DNA of 64,000 bases, taken from NCBI GenBank assembly GCA_026874595.1, contig CM049313.1:21719508-21783507 (forward strand), given 5' to 3'. A program made the translations under genes and the position numbers. The notes below the pieces were generated by a model that was given only the letters and a program-made list of their open reading frames with translations, was not told where the DNA came from and made no database searches. Source of the stretch: Sipunculus nudus (lineage: Eukaryota > Annelida > Sipuncula > Golfingiida > Sipunculidae). Below, one piece after another: positions 46,804 through 59,750 of this stretch. How positions within the stretch are numbered: the stretch's first letter is position 1; every line of letters starts with the position of its first letter.

Positions 46804-49583
46804 AACTGTCTGGCCTATAGCAGAGCCGGTTTCTGGCCCATGTGACAGATACATCAAGTGGACCCTAAAACTTTACACCAATCACTACTCTTTACAAAGT
46901 TCATGCTTGCACACAGTTTCTACAAAGAACTGACGTGTTCTGTGTGATACAAAGACATTTGCTATGTCTTCACTACTATCCGTGGAGCAAGAGAAGGCAC
47001 AGTGAGCCGTTATACATGGTTAAAATATTGTTGTGACAGGTAACCTGAATGATGCAAAAAAATAATTTATATATGCACTGCTATGCCTTGTGTCATATGA
47101 AAATAGGTGTTGTGAAATGTAGTAAAAACAATATTAAATTTCAATATGTGCTGACACAGTGATAGTTTACCAGTGGATATAATCATGCTGTTGTGTACTG
47201 TCAATATCATGTATGTAACCCATATTCCCATAATACATGCATTTTTGAACATGGCATTGGTTATGAAGCCACATGTACAGTGAGAACATGATGGAGATAG
47301 AAATAGTATATTGTAATTTGCATTTGTTTGGTAACACCATTGGCTACAAGTTTGGCTGTGTAACTACTGTAAAAAATGTTTTTGAGAGTACACTCACATA
47401 ACTCTGTATTTACAAACTACAAACCTTCCATGTGACACTGTAAGGATAATGTATATATCCAACAAAACCTATCATACAGGCCACAGACACCTGTTAGAAA
47501 TAAAAACATGACACACAAATGAAGTTCATAATCCCTATATTGTATGAATATTTACAATAATAAATATATTACTATGTCATCTCAGGCAGTCTTCAGTCAT
47601 CCTGAGTGTAATTATCATGTAACACAGAACATAAATGTATAAATAATTATTTCGTGTGCCTCTTGCATTTAAGAAGTTTACCTGTTTGGACAAAATGGGA
47701 ACTGTATGATATGTTCGTGTTGTGCTTTAAGCAAAATCATGGTAATTTCTATTGTTCAATAGGGTAAGCTGGAACTGGAAAGACCCTCTGGATGACAGAT
47801 GTGGCCGGACATCTGAGACGGTCTGGGAAAAGTGAGGCTGTGTTGTGTACCACAGGAGTGGCAGCCTTGAACCTCCATGATCAGAAGGCCAGTACTGTGC
47901 AGAGGTAATCAACCATGTTATGATTTTGGTATCCAAGCTGTAAAAAAAAACATACAATCACTCACAATGACATTGGACAAGGTTAAAGGTCTGAGTAACA
48001 TGTAAGTGCCAACCATGTTAACAAAAAAGCAGGAAGGAATAATCATCCATGTTTTAAAACATGTAATGTTTGTGTTTTGGTTAAACATGATGTTATTTTT
48101 TGTAAGAAGCATCCATCCTGACTGAAAAAAAAAATTATGTAATAATTGATGTAAAGTATGCTAAAAAAAACAGGCATAACATGAGATATGCGGGGTTGCC
48201 AAAATAATTATACCATCACATTCAGGCAGCAGATCCTACAGTGTTTACAGACAATCAAGAAAGAAAAAAAAATGCAATGTATAAAAAAACAACAAAGGAT
48301 GTCATATATGCTTAATCATCCCAGTTTGAATATAAAATCGGTCAAACATCATATACTGTTGTTCATGGCATATTTATCATCATTATGCTTTATCATTAAT
48401 GGTAACATCTAAATATATGATGCTGTTACATGTGACATTCCTGAGTGGTCAAGGGGTCATGTCCATTAACTATAGTTGATAAACATAACATGAGCACCCA
48501 AACGTTTAAAGTCTCATTTGCAACCAAAAATAAAGTATCGAGCATAAGTTAAGATCATATTTTTCCTGAAGTGCAAATACTGAATGACCAGTAACTTAAT
48601 GTTTAAGAAAAGATACAGCAACAGAAACTGAGTACTGAGTAGTTAAATGTGTGAAGGTGTTGAAAATAAATTAAGTTACTTTATTTATAAGAAATGGCTT
48701 TCATGTATATGTTGACATGGTTTAGATAAGAATTTCAGTATGAATCCTTTTGCCTATATCCTAGCATGAATGTTGAGTCTATTTATAAGGTCATTTTTAA
48801 CTTTGTTTGCCTGTATCATGATTAAAATATAAAAATCTGTTAAATGTCAAGAAAAGCTTAACATGTAAGCCTTACAAAATAAAAGTCAGTCACCCAGTGT
48901 GGATTATTCTGGTATGGCTAAATGATAGAGTACCTTGTCTAGCAATCTTCAACATAACAAAACTGTAGGTTGCCATAATTCCTAAATTGTTTCTATAAAT
49001 ACATAGGCCTGAAAAACATCATTAGAGGATGGAGGTGACATATTGCATACTTCCATTTATATATATTGCTGGAATGATAACGGTAGTCATAACTCCTTTT
49101 ATTGTCCAGTTATTAATTTTCTATATGAATTCTATGATTTCCTGTCCTTTTTTTTAACTTGCACCAGCTAAAAAATGTGTATCGAGTTATATATATTCAA
49201 GAATTTTGAGAAAAAGATATCATGACCTACATTATGTTCCTCATAAGACCCATTATTTCAAGAAAATTGTTAAATGTCAATCACAAACTAAACATTAGGT
49301 CTATATGATTAAGTTTTGTGCATATTCCATGTTTAAAACACATTCAGATGATTATGATTCCTCTGATTTGTCTTACCGTCATTATGTGCAGGTGGAGGCA
49401 GAACTCCAGTTTAGTTTTGGTGATGTAGTATAGTGCAATGCAGGCACTGTCATCTTGAACTGTTCCGCAGTATGTACATCATGGAAAGTAGCATATAATG
49501 TTGACATGGAACTCTGTAGAGAAAAAACAGATGAACTGAATGTGTAGTGTTTGTCAAGCACAGTAGTTAAGAAAATATGACAA
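46804..49583. other. No gene firmly recognised
   Basis: TG/CA-rich sequence. One weak exon candidate lies on the minus strand at about 47730-47898: acceptor TTACCTCTGCACAG, then an open frame with YWPSDHGGSRLPLLWYT. No family can be assigned. Confidence 0.4.
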
Positions 49584-49759
49584 AGTGGAACCTGTCATAA
49601 AGACCACCTCCTAATACAGACCACCTGCCATTAATGACCACCCATAAATGAACCATAAGTATTCATATTAGTTATCAGCGGCCTCACCTGTAAGACCAGC
49701 TGTGAATTAAGACCACTTTTGGGAAGTCCCAAGGGTGGTCTAATAAGACAGGTTCCATT
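49584..49759. mobile_element. About 175-bp MITE with TGGAACCTGTC termini
   Basis: The left end TGGAACCTGTCATAAAGACC and the right end, reverse complemented, TGGAACCTGTCTTATTAGAC form an imperfect terminal inverted repeat of about 25 bases. The interior holds further GACCACC words. No clear target duplication and no coding capacity. Confidence 0.75.
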
Positions 49760-49959
49760 GTAATTCATATGAATATTTATGATATACATCATTTTAGCTG
49801 CCCTTGCTGCAGTATCTGAGCAAGTGCTGCCATTGTACCATGAGGACCTATAGAGTCTGTGTGCAATCCTAATGTTTGATCTTATTTAGTTATGGTAAAC
49901 CGTTTGTAGCTTATCTGACAATCAGTCATTCTGAGCAATAGTCAACGGTCCATGTCCAT

Positions 49960-50570
49960 CAGTTTCTGTCTGTCTGTCCAGCTGTTAGCGGGGTACAAAT
50001 AGTAACTGTACGGGCTATGATCATGAACCCTATGCAGTCTGATAACTTGTGAAGTGGTCTCTTTGCAGACCTAAAGTTAGATCACTGTGACCAATATTGA
50101 TTATTCTCGGAGTAACAGGGCGTTATTGCACCCAACAGGATAACCTTGTTTGCAGGCCTACATTGGACAAATAACGGCCCAGTCCTGGCACTGATAAAGG
50201 GCAATGTTGGCTGTCATATATTCAACAAAGAATGGGCCAATGGTCAGCAGATCTGATAAAACAATATTGGCTCAACGTAATTTCAATATTGCTCCAAGAT
50301 GTGCTTGTGGATAGGAGTCTCATATAGGTGCTCAACTCTCAGTCATGATTGGGCCGATTTTGTTTTGCTCACTGGTTTGACATGGGCCACTGGTCAACAG
50401 CAATAATGGCCCAATATAGAACTCAGATGGAGCCAATATTGGTTTTTAAAAATTAACCCTTGATTGGCCCTAAATATGAATAGGTCCTATATTCAATAAC
50501 AAGATTGAGCCATTGAGGATTTGTATACATTGGTTTTAAATGGGGCCAATATATAGGATAAATGGAATGA
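49960..50570. repeat. Satellite-unit relic and GGCCAATATTGG-rich repeat
   Basis: 49960-50110 carries GGTACAAATAGTAACTGT...TTAGATCACTGTGACC, a decayed copy of the 38.4-kb satellite unit. 50140-50560 is dense in TGGGCC, GGCCAATATTGG and AATATTGG words in both orientations. This suggests a palindromic dispersed element whose ends I could not fix. Confidence 0.5.
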
Positions 50571-50999
50571 CTCACCTGTATCTTAGAATATCTATTGGCA
50601 TATTTGAGTAGCTGTGAAACCCTCAACTGCTGTTCATATAAGTTTGTAAGTCATATATTGGTAGTCACATGAGGTGTGAAACTGTTACTCGATTTGGGCT
50701 CAGTTCGTCAACAGGATATGACAAATGTGCAATATCTATAACAGAAAGGATAATATGCACTGTGTTAAACACTGAACAATCATATGTATGCATTAATACC
50801 TCTTCTGCAGTGTTCAACAAAACATGACCGTGTCAGTTGGTGTGGGTCTATGTAATACTAATATGTTAACCAGGGCCCTCCCACACCTAACATGAAATGT
50901 CCACCTGTGCAGCAGCTGGAAAATGTATGGTGTGTTAAGATATATCATGTGTCACCCTATACATGTACCACCAATGAATATACATATGTTCAATAACAG

Positions 51000-52316
51000 A
51001 TGGGCTGGACTGCAGGATGGTCGGTATCAGGAAAACGACCTAATTGAACTTGTACCGAAGGATGACCGGTTTGCAGATGTCAGGCGCCGAGCTGCTTGAG
51101 TAGATGTACTAATGATTGATGAGAAATAAATGCTGTCAGCAAATATATTTGATCAACTGAAACTTGTGTGTCGCCTATCTAAGCACACAAATCATTTCTT
51201 TGGAGCCATACAGGTCGTTGCCACAGGTGATTTCTACCAATTGCTACCGGTTGTGAATCCACTTACAGGTGATGAGGGTAAATACTGTTTTACCAGCCAA
51301 AAGTGGGACAATGTGTTTCCACACCATTTTATATTTACAACAGTCCATCGGCAGGCTGACAAATCATTGATAAATATCATACAAGAAACAGCAGTGGGTC
51401 ACATATCAGAGGAGAAATGTATGCTGCTGGAAACATTGAGGAGGCCTTTACCTTCCACTGAAACTCCTGTGCACTTATTTGCCAACAGGTATCAGACAGC
51501 TGTCTACAATGCCAAACAACTGGACCTGATGCAGGGCGAGCAGCACACATACCAAGCAGTGGATCATGCTGATCCTGGGAAAAGAAATTGCTGAAACAGA
51601 TGAGATCACCGAAAATCCTTGCTGTGAAGGATGGATGTCCTGTTATGCTAGTAGAAAATATCAGTAACCAGTTGGTCAACGGCCTGCCGGGAACAGTCAT
51701 CAATGCATCCCAAGAGGAAATAGAAGTGTTCTTTGCATCAATCAATAAAAGGCATGTTTGTGTGAGAGAAAGATTTGACCAATATTCAATGTATGACAGG
51801 AAAATTGTGGCCAGTCGCACAGAATTTCCACTGGAATTATCATTTGGGATGACGTTCCACAAAGCCCAGGGCATGAGACTGTGCAAACCACCGAGTAATC
51901 AGGTTAAACACTTTCAGGACAGGTGTACCATGTGGCTGAAACAGTCGTTGGAATATTGCCGAAAGGACATGCAGTCACATCAGGATGACAGCAGAGCTGA
52001 TGAACAAGGACACACCAGCATACCGTGCCCAGACCTGGATTTAACAGCTGAGTTCACTGAGCAGGAACTGCAGGAAATAGAAGAGCTGGAGCTGGATGAC
52101 CTAATTGCAACAGTCCCCGAGTCACATGATGTTACTGTGCAAAGGCCAGTGACTGTACCAATACATCTGCCATTTGATGCAACTCATCTTTTTAAGAGGT
52201 GTGTTGACATGTCGGTAAGGACACCATGTGAACCAGAAATGACAGCTGCGGGTGATCACCTAAACGAACATAACACACAATTAGTGAAATGGACAGAATC
52301 CAGTACATGCATCTAA
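51000..52316 (+). pseudogene. PIF1-type DNA helicase remnant
   Basis: After an acceptor (TTCAATAACAG, 50989-50999) the frame reads WAGLQDGRYQ and DDRFADVRRRAA, then a stop, then VDVLMIDE (Walker B, motif II), a second stop at 51127-51129, then MLSANIFDQL. Later motifs are clear: VVATGDFYQLLPVV (motif III), FTTVHRQ (motif IV), HLFANRYQTAVYNAKQL, and, after a one-base frameshift near 51575, GCPVMLVENISNQLVNGLPG (motif V) and LSFGMTFHKAQGM (motif VI). These define an SF1 PIF1 family 5'-3' helicase of the type carried by mobile elements. I found no Walker A (GxGKS/T) within about 2 kb upstream, so the N-terminal half is missing, far away or decayed. The C-terminal part is acidic (EQELQEIEELELDD). 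This copy is inactive. Confidence 0.85.
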
Positions 52317-53695
52317 AATCCCTCCTGTGTGAATGCATGCCATCCTTGCCTACTGTTAAAACGACACCAAAGCAGTGGACAGATTACCACAGGAAGGTCA
52401 ATTTGTACTTTCTTTCACCAAAGTTTACTTTGACTATTCAGCAGCTATACAACACAGAATCCATATCAGATGCTCAACGCCACCTAGCAGTTAAAATGGT
52501 TCTTGGTATACAAAATGAGCTGTTACAGATTACACAAGAGGAAGTAACAAGTGAAGTGGGCACATCAAAACAGGTCGCACAACATGAAATGCTACCAGCT
52601 GGATGAGGCAAGGTGTGATATGTAGGTGGTATGTGTATTGCTAAGCAGCACCACACTTCAAGGAATTAGTGTCACGCAACCTGTTCAACCCAAAACAGAA
52701 AACCAAGGTTGCAAAATGGATGAGAATGGTTGACATGCTAGACAGCATGAGGTCAACGTACACGATATTGGCTGACAGCTCTGCAGAGCCTAAGACCCTA
52801 TCTCAGACTGAAAGGGAACAGAATATGCACCGTGGACTGATCCATATTACAGATCAGTGTGCAAATTTGTTCTGCATGGTGACCTCGTGTATCCCACGAA
52901 CACTCAAAGGAAGCCCTGGCAATCCAATGAGAAGCTCTCCTGCAATATGTGATGACGCATGCAGACAGTCTCCAAATGTGACAGAGACTCATATATGAAA
53001 TACTGGATCCAGTATTGACAAGATTCATTAAAGTCAATGCCAAACAGTTTAGGAAAGACCTAAAGGATGAATTCAACTTAGTGAAAAGGCAAGCCCATCG
53101 CAAACAAATATTAGCAAAGAGTGAAAAGGCCAAAGCACGAGCTGGCAAGGATACAATGAGGGATATTTTGATGGACAGGAGTAAGAAGCATGCATCATCT
53201 CGTGTCAAATTAAAGGTACTCACCAAAGATAATGTGAACTATTTTATAGGATCAGGAGTCACTAAAAAAGAGCTCCACCAATTACGTAATGCATATAATG
53301 TGCATTACACCAATAAAGATACAAAGCAACAACTGAATGATCAGTTCAGGGGAGCAATTCATAAGGAGGGTATGTCCTGTATGCCAAATGATGTATTTCC
53401 AAGTACGTCTAGTGGTCATTGTGCACATGCAACAACGACAGGCAGCAAAAGGACAGATAAAGGAAAAGGCAAGGGTAAAGGTAAAGGAAAGACAGCAAAA
53501 ACAATATGCGTGTAGTCACTGCATGAACCAATATGATGAGACAGAATATGAGCCTTGGATCCAGTCTGATCTGTGTGATTTATGGTGGCACAAGGAGTGT
53601 GGGCAGATGATGAGTGGGAAAGGATACAAGGTGAAGATAAAATTTTGGGTTGCAACCATTGCATAGCAGCCAAGAAAATACAGAGAGCTAAATAG
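52289..53695 (+). pseudogene. Element-associated protein ending in a PHD-like zinc finger (broken)
   Basis: Successive frames continue from the helicase without a gap: CMPSLPTVKTTPKQWTDYHR (52289-52606), RYVGGMCIAKQ near 52620, KVAKWMRMVDMLD and EQNMHRGLIHITDQCANLFC (52669-52998), then NAKQFRKDLKDEF (53015-53515) with a KGKGKGKGKGK linker. A last frame gives YACSHCMNQYDETEYEP, DLWWHKECG and, after a one-base shift near 53606, DDEWERIQGEDKILGCNHCI, with the stop at 53693-53695. The C..C, W-W-H..C and C..C pattern is a PHD finger; one expected Cys is Ser (IQSD). At least four frame breaks are present. It may originally have been one polypeptide with the helicase. Its function in mobilisation is unknown; PHD fingers usually read histone tails. 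Confidence 0.7.
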
Positions 53696-56466
53696 ATGTG
53701 CCATATTTCGACAAGGCAGTGCTTCAGTTGGTCATTTGTTCACATCGCCATTATGTATATACATGATTGACTAATACAGTCATACCAGCTTCTTACCTGC
53801 ACATAGTTTCAGGATACGAATCAGTCACAGACGTGGTGAGGTGCATTGAACAGGGTTGTGGGTGCGTCTAGTACTATAGTGTTGCGTAGTAGCTTGCTTG
53901 CAGGTCTCTCGCTTTCAGCTGCAGTCGCTGCCTAGTCCAGGGATGAAAAGAGGACCAAGTGCGTAAATCCCTCCTGTCAGTACATAGCCTCGCCACAATC
54001 AAGACTCCTGAAATGCCTCCTCGCGGCTCATTACGGAAACCTTGCGGCCCCAGGCCAAATTTCAGGAGATCTTGGAGCAGACTGGAGCCCTAAAGGTGCA
54101 GTGTGCATGGCCCAACAGCGTTTGGACACCCCCTTGCACTCACCAGTCGAGTTCGGGTAGGTGGGACCCGTTATCCTAGCACGGAAGCCCATCTGAAAAA
54201 TGAACAGCCTTACTGTTAACCTCTGCAGCATTCCAGTTTGATCCATACTAACAAATGGCTGGATGATTACAAATAAGGATTATCATTGCCTATGCCACAT
54301 GCTTGTTCAACACAACGGCTCTGTGGATACTCCTGCTAGCAGTATATCAATGCTGGTAACCTGTGACATACATGCTGTTTAGGTTGGATCATAACGTGAC
54401 ATGGTCAGGGGGGATATGTTGCAGGGCAACCAGCCTGACATCCATAGCACAATTCCAGGCTTTCATATGACAACCACAGGCACAGATGATCTCAGATGAT
54501 TTATCTATTGTCAACAAGGAGTGACAGCTGTAATCCTGCTATGATGAATCTTCCCTACAAGGATACTTGTGTGACAGGGTATATTCATCATGCAGCATAC
54601 ACACCTCTTACAGGCAGTTTTATTAATAGACTCGTCACATCAGGTGATCACATGGATGGCAGTAAACACCACCAATAAGCTACACACAACTGGAATACAC
54701 ATGTTGCTAAGCGATTTCATCTGTGGATACTCACTTTGTCGTGTCCAAGATATACCCTCCTACAGGCCTGTGACATCAACGATAACACATGCGATCCACT
54801 GATATTTGGTTACATTTAGGTGAATACAAATAAGGCCATCATTCGTGACTGCACAATATCTACCATGATGAGCGATTTGATATTATCGATATAGTGAAGT
54901 AACACAGTGTATCAGTTTCTGCTCACCAGAAAGGACTAAATGATAATGTAGTGACAGATATCAATTGGCTGCTGCCAACGCGCCATTCGAAATAACTGAC
55001 AACATATGCAAAATACACACATGTAAAATGGTACATACCATAAGGAGTTGGCAAGAAGGATTCACACTGTGACTGGCTGATATGGTTACCTACACTCTGG
55101 ACTGTACCCTGTGCATAGGTCTGTATGGCATGCTCTGTATGGCACATGCAAAATTTTTAGCATAATCAGCATTGACCAGTCAGATATTATTGAGAGGAGA
55201 AGAAAATATATGTATATTCACCAAAGGGCGACCCTCCATGTAACTGATGATTGGATTTCATCCTGCCACCAGGCTATCGATGTAAGCATATGTCATATTA
55301 GCAGTAATTACGGTATTGATTACTCCTATACCTGAACACTTCTGATCTAAAATCATATATAAACTGCTGCACATACTGCTGCTGCATTTATATAATCATA
55401 CACATTATTTGAGGGAGTATGCAAAGTATCATGTGAGGAGTATCCACACATATTACCGTCCTGACATTCATCATACCAGTGCAGTTATGTTGTTCATCAC
55501 ATATTATCATTATATGATAATATTATGATCATATATTTATGACAACTGACAACATATAATTATTATCACATACAAACATTTATTTACATTCACCTAAATG
55601 TAATGCTAATACTTATTATCATTAGTTAACATGAGACAAGTATTTATTATTGGGTGCACTTCATGTATTACATTTAAGGTGTATCATGGTGTTAATTCCT
55701 GGTGGATGGCACAACTGGACCCTTACGGTGCTGACCAGCACATAAGGAAGAATGTGGTCACTACGTTTTATTATTCTATATTACAGAACAAATACTTTTG
55801 ACAGATATGTATTATTGCTGATACTACACTTACATGCATTGTAAATAATAGAAACACTAGTGAAATGATTTTTTGGTCAGTCAGACAGACCGATGGGTGG
55901 CACATGGACCATACTTTTAGTTAACAAATACATGCTTAGGGGATATGTCTAAATGAATCTGCAGACTGCCTCCAGGTGACACTGAAGTTGATCCTTCACA
56001 GATGGTAGCATTGACAGCATCCACTGGCTTCTACGCTGTGCTAGGTTTAGTCCCACGCTGTTTAACAGCTACATGCAATGCTTGTGGGGTATACCTTGGC
56101 CCATGCCTGGCACTAGTCTAATCCTGTCAGCCCAAAAGCATTACATATGAAGCTCCCAATGGGTTCACCAGTTGATCATATTTCTCTCTAAGCTGGATTA
56201 CTTGCTGCATTTCTTTGGAGACGATTACACGAGCTCGCTGTACAACAGTCTAGGCTGTGGCCTTCCCATTCACTCTCGGTTATTTATGCTACAGCACTGT
56301 CTCCCTCTCAAAAAGACAAGAGCCCAACTGTTCACATATTGTTCGTGCATCAGCAAGTCAACCAACAGAGGGCAATCGTTACCAGTATACATATAGTGAT
56401 CTCCTGTGTAACAACACAATTATGTATGTGGCGTGTGTGGCTTCATCCGTTCACTAAGTGTGCCCT
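53696..56466. other. Spacer between convergent modules; no gene recognised
   Basis: 53880-54250 is GC-richer but has no convincing frame. The rest is CA/TG-rich with short frames only. Confidence 0.45.
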
Positions 56467-57018
56467 TTACGGAGAATGAAAATGGTTCTGCTGCCAGCCC
56501 GGAACTGGTGGCATTAGACCTTTTACATACAGTTTAGCTCCAAGAATGGCCGCATTAACACCATGCTGGAATTGTAAGACCGTTGGATTTGCATTAGCCC
56601 CATGGGGTGTGGCCCTTTGCTGGGCAAAGATGCTTTCTACAACATCACTGTTGATACCAGCTGGGGCAATCGATGTGTCTAACAATGTTAGTCTATAGTG
56701 TACCAGTTCTGTGAACCCTCCCAGAAGACAGATCATATCACTCCTGGTTTCCTGTGACACGAGTTTCTTATTGTTATCAGCTGCTGTACCATGGGATGAG
56801 TGGACATCTTCCTCCCAACCCTTAAGCCATTAAACAGCCTCGTTCAGGATAGCACGCCTAGTGTTTTTCTTGTCTGTGATGGGCCTCCGGTCACGGAAGA
56901 ATGCGATGAGTTTGCTGGTTACTTGCAGTAATGCAACAGATCCATCCAGGTCACCACCATCCTCGCCTAATGATAACTGGTAGTTGATCATCAAGTTCAG
57001 CATATCGCTGTCAAGGAC

Positions 57019-57958
57019 CTGCAATTATGATAGTTCTCAATGTCACAAATATGACATCCAAACTGGAACAGACAGTTTACTGTGCTGTTTGGTTGTGGTG
57101 TGTTTGCAAGTGACATAATCATATAGTATCTATTGAGAACTATACCAAGGTCAGGATTCACATATAAATGTCACATATTCACAGACAGATATTTTTTTTT
57201 ATTTGCATGACAATTAATCAAACAATTGTCTACATGTATTGTCTACACTTTACTTTCCCAGATGACTATGATCCTTATGTGTACTCTGCTAAACAGTTGG
57301 GTTTTATATTTCTATTATGAAGGTGCAAATTAGAGGGTGCTCAAATGAACATTTGTATGTCATTTTATAGCTATGCAGATACAATTTGTCCCAAAGATCT
57401 ACATTATGAACATATCTCCAGTTGTTTCTTTACATGAGCAGAAACTGAGATGTCAGACAGGAGCAGTTACAAGTTAACCATGGGTCACACGCTCAGCTGA
57501 CAAGCATGACATACTGATATCATATTTAAAGCTTTTGTCCTATTTTCCAATAATACAGGTGGCACTACATGTCTGCAAGAACTCGTTAAACACTCCAACA
57601 TCAATTTGCATGGAACAAATACGATCAATGTAATAGTCGCCAATCATACTGAAGCCTCTGTATCTACTTTTTTTTATTATTCTTGGAGTTACATCCAAGC
57701 CCTATAGCTCGGATGATATGAATAATAGATACATACATTCAGTTTACCAAGATTTTTAGTGGCCCTCACTGGATGAACTGGTAGCAGTTATGAGGTCAGA
57801 CGGTTAGGATCTGATCCCTGTTAACGGCCGGTCCGATGGATGACGGACAATGTGTGATCGCTATAGCTCATGTGACTTACAGGCAGCAGAGCTGTACACG
57901 TTACAGCCATCACAAGGCAAATTCATTCATGCTCATACAGTGTTTGTGTGTGTATAAA

Positions 57959-58028
<70 letters not shown>

Positions 58029-58146
58029 ATATGGTGCATGTAGCAATCCGGAGGAGCATGCAGATATAGTATCACAAACCAAGTGCACCTGGTGCCTGTA
58101 ATATACCAACCTAATTCCCATTTTCCTTTCATCCAATGTGCCTTAC
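57019..58146 (-). other. Intron of the P-like transposase
   Basis: Donor CAG|GTAAGG at 58147/58146 and acceptor CATAATTGCAG| at 57019 precisely bridge the two conserved transposase blocks KMRNHLAEQ and VLDSDMLNLM. The intron contains the (TC)n(TA)n microsatellite at 57959-58026. Confidence 0.75.
57959..58026. repeat. (TC)n-(TA)n compound microsatellite
   Basis: About twelve TC units followed by about 22 TA units, inside the transposase intron. Confidence 0.95.
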
Positions 58147-59103
58147 CTGCTCTGCCAGGTGGTTTCTCATCTTCAGCTGGTTATTCATAAACAGATGCTC
58201 ATCAGTGAGATGCTGGTGAGTTCGTTTTACAGGTTGACATGTTTGTCCCATAGGTACGCATCTTGCCATTTCTTCCAGGTTATTTCCCTTTCCTGGTACT
58301 GAAGGAGCCGTGAGCAATGGTCTTCTGAACCACTTGCCACAATGTTATTTCTAACTCTTTTTATGACATGCGAAAAATCCATCATCAAAACTATTTTTTT
58401 CTTTTTGCCTGAACACATTAGGGATGATAAATGCCCGGTCATTATGAGAGAGAATACTCAAAAATGTGCGATTGCAGCTTGCACCATCCATGCATGTAAA
58501 GTCAACAGTGAATTTCCATAATGTTAACATTTCCACTGCCTTCCAAAATAATATATTTATTACTGGAGCATTAACGCCGTGTGTTGGGGGGAAAAAAGCA
58601 AATGGAAAGCGAAAACCTTCATAACCAAGAAAGACGAACTGCAGAATATGTTTTGCCATCTGCACATCATTCGTATGGGTCGTGAGTTTTCTCATGGCTG
58701 CACATTCCGGGTCTTTTTGTATTAGTCCTCGGTACTGGAGGTTACTGTCTATGTCAATATCCTGTTGTATGGCCATTTCATCAAAGATGATTCCCCCAGC
58801 CCTTGATGCCTGCTGCCTTTGGCTTCAGCATCCAACCATTTTAACAGCTCACTGTGTAAGCCTGGCTTCTGCCTGATGACATTTTTATACATCTGCAGAA
58901 ATGTTTCACTTGGAAATATTAGGAGGCCAGAGTTTCTCAGTTCACTATATGCCTTTGGACTGCGGTTTCACACTGTTAAACAAGGCATTATGATAAGTTT
59001 GTTCGATCGATGTCCCCTTGGATCTTTGCTTGAGATGAGACATTATGTCGTTCAATTATAAGTGTTTTAATGTGCTCTGTAGCACATGGTAGCAGCTTGT
59101 CTA

Positions 59104-59750
59104 TCAGGCCACTAACTTCACTATATTTCTCTTCACTATAACTTCCTCATGATTCACAGCAGGATCTGGTGCATGAGGTATTGCCTGGCACTTCCTGCAG
59201 ACACGGGTAGCAGCTGAGAAACTGACCACACCTTCACAATTAATAGAATGCAAAAGGTTTTCTGTGATCCCTAACGAGGGCCGCACATTCACATGACATG
59301 AGCTGCCCATGACACGTGTCACCTTTCCTAGGCAAACATGCGATCTATTTTGTCTGCGATCATACTGATATCTGTCGGCGATGCCACACATGTAGTCTGT
59401 AAACCGATTATTGTCTTATCAATCACAATTGAGCCAATGCTGCATATCCATGTGCCATCAGCATTAAATATAATCTTCTTTGTCTGGCGCAGACTATTGA
59501 TTGTACGGCCAGTAAGTTTTATATAATGTAATAAAGTGTTACTTTCTTTGGCCAACATGTATGTCCCTGTCATGTACCTTTTCACAGCTGCTAATGAGTA
59601 TGCAAAATCACTGGCAGGCTTATCCTCTGGTGTTACTTTTACTGCAGCCTTAAACGCGATCCCAGTATATGCCCATGTTAACCGGCCATTATACATTATG
59701 CTCCTGCTTTTCACGCAGCTATATAATCCAGAGATCATTTTGCCACACAA
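59104..59750 (-). pseudogene. N-terminal part of the P-like transposase protein (broken)
   Basis: 59750-59328 encodes KMISGLYSCVKSRSIMYNGR, SLAAVKRYMTGTYML, and FNADGTWICSIGSIVIDKTI with GLQTTCVASPTDIS. A frameshift near 59335 moves to CLGKVTRVMGSSCHVNVRPS, LGITENLLHSINCEG, then CRKCQAIPHAPDP and EEVIVKRNIVKL. It lies directly upstream of, and in the same direction as, the SPKAY block, so I read it as the N-terminal region of the same protein. I cannot assign its domain, and no THAP zinc finger is visible. A further open piece at 59904-60095 (TWTFESIFAQLPYQFSVGES) may be more of it. Confidence 0.55.

Larger units (their letters stand above)
56467..59050 (-). pseudogene. P-element-like transposase, broken, with spliced intron
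   Basis: Reading 5' to 3' on the minus strand: KDPRGHRSNK and RSPKAYSELRNSGLLIFPS (the P-transposase helical motif) at about 58930-59020; KPGLHSELLKWLDAEAK; IIFDEMAIQ with the first catalytic Asp near 58781; GFRFPFAFFP; FTCMDGASCNR with the second Asp near 58488; IVLMMDFSHVIKRVRNNI; KWQDAYLWD; LTDEHLFMNNQLKMRNHLAE. Exon 1 ends at CAG|GTAAGG (58146/58147), and the next exon begins at 57018 after ATAATTGCAG. The C-terminal exon has FFRDRRPIT, a TAA stop at about 56829, then GINSDVVESIFAQQRATPHG with the catalytic Glu near 56640. At least three frameshifts and the stop inactivate it. The DDE RNase H-like order matches P-type transposases of invertebrates. Confidence 0.85.

Noticed and set aside
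50935-51000. Walker A motif upstream of the helicase
   Set aside because: Looked for GxGK(S/T) coding within about 2 kb on the plus strand and did not find it.
51377-51886. 169-codon minus-strand frame opposite the helicase
   Set aside because: Antisense shadow of the PIF1 motifs; the plus-strand motifs are unambiguous.
53880-54250. GC-rich patch as a gene
   Set aside because: Frames on both strands are short and lack domains; MPPRGSLRK on the plus strand stops after about 26 codons.
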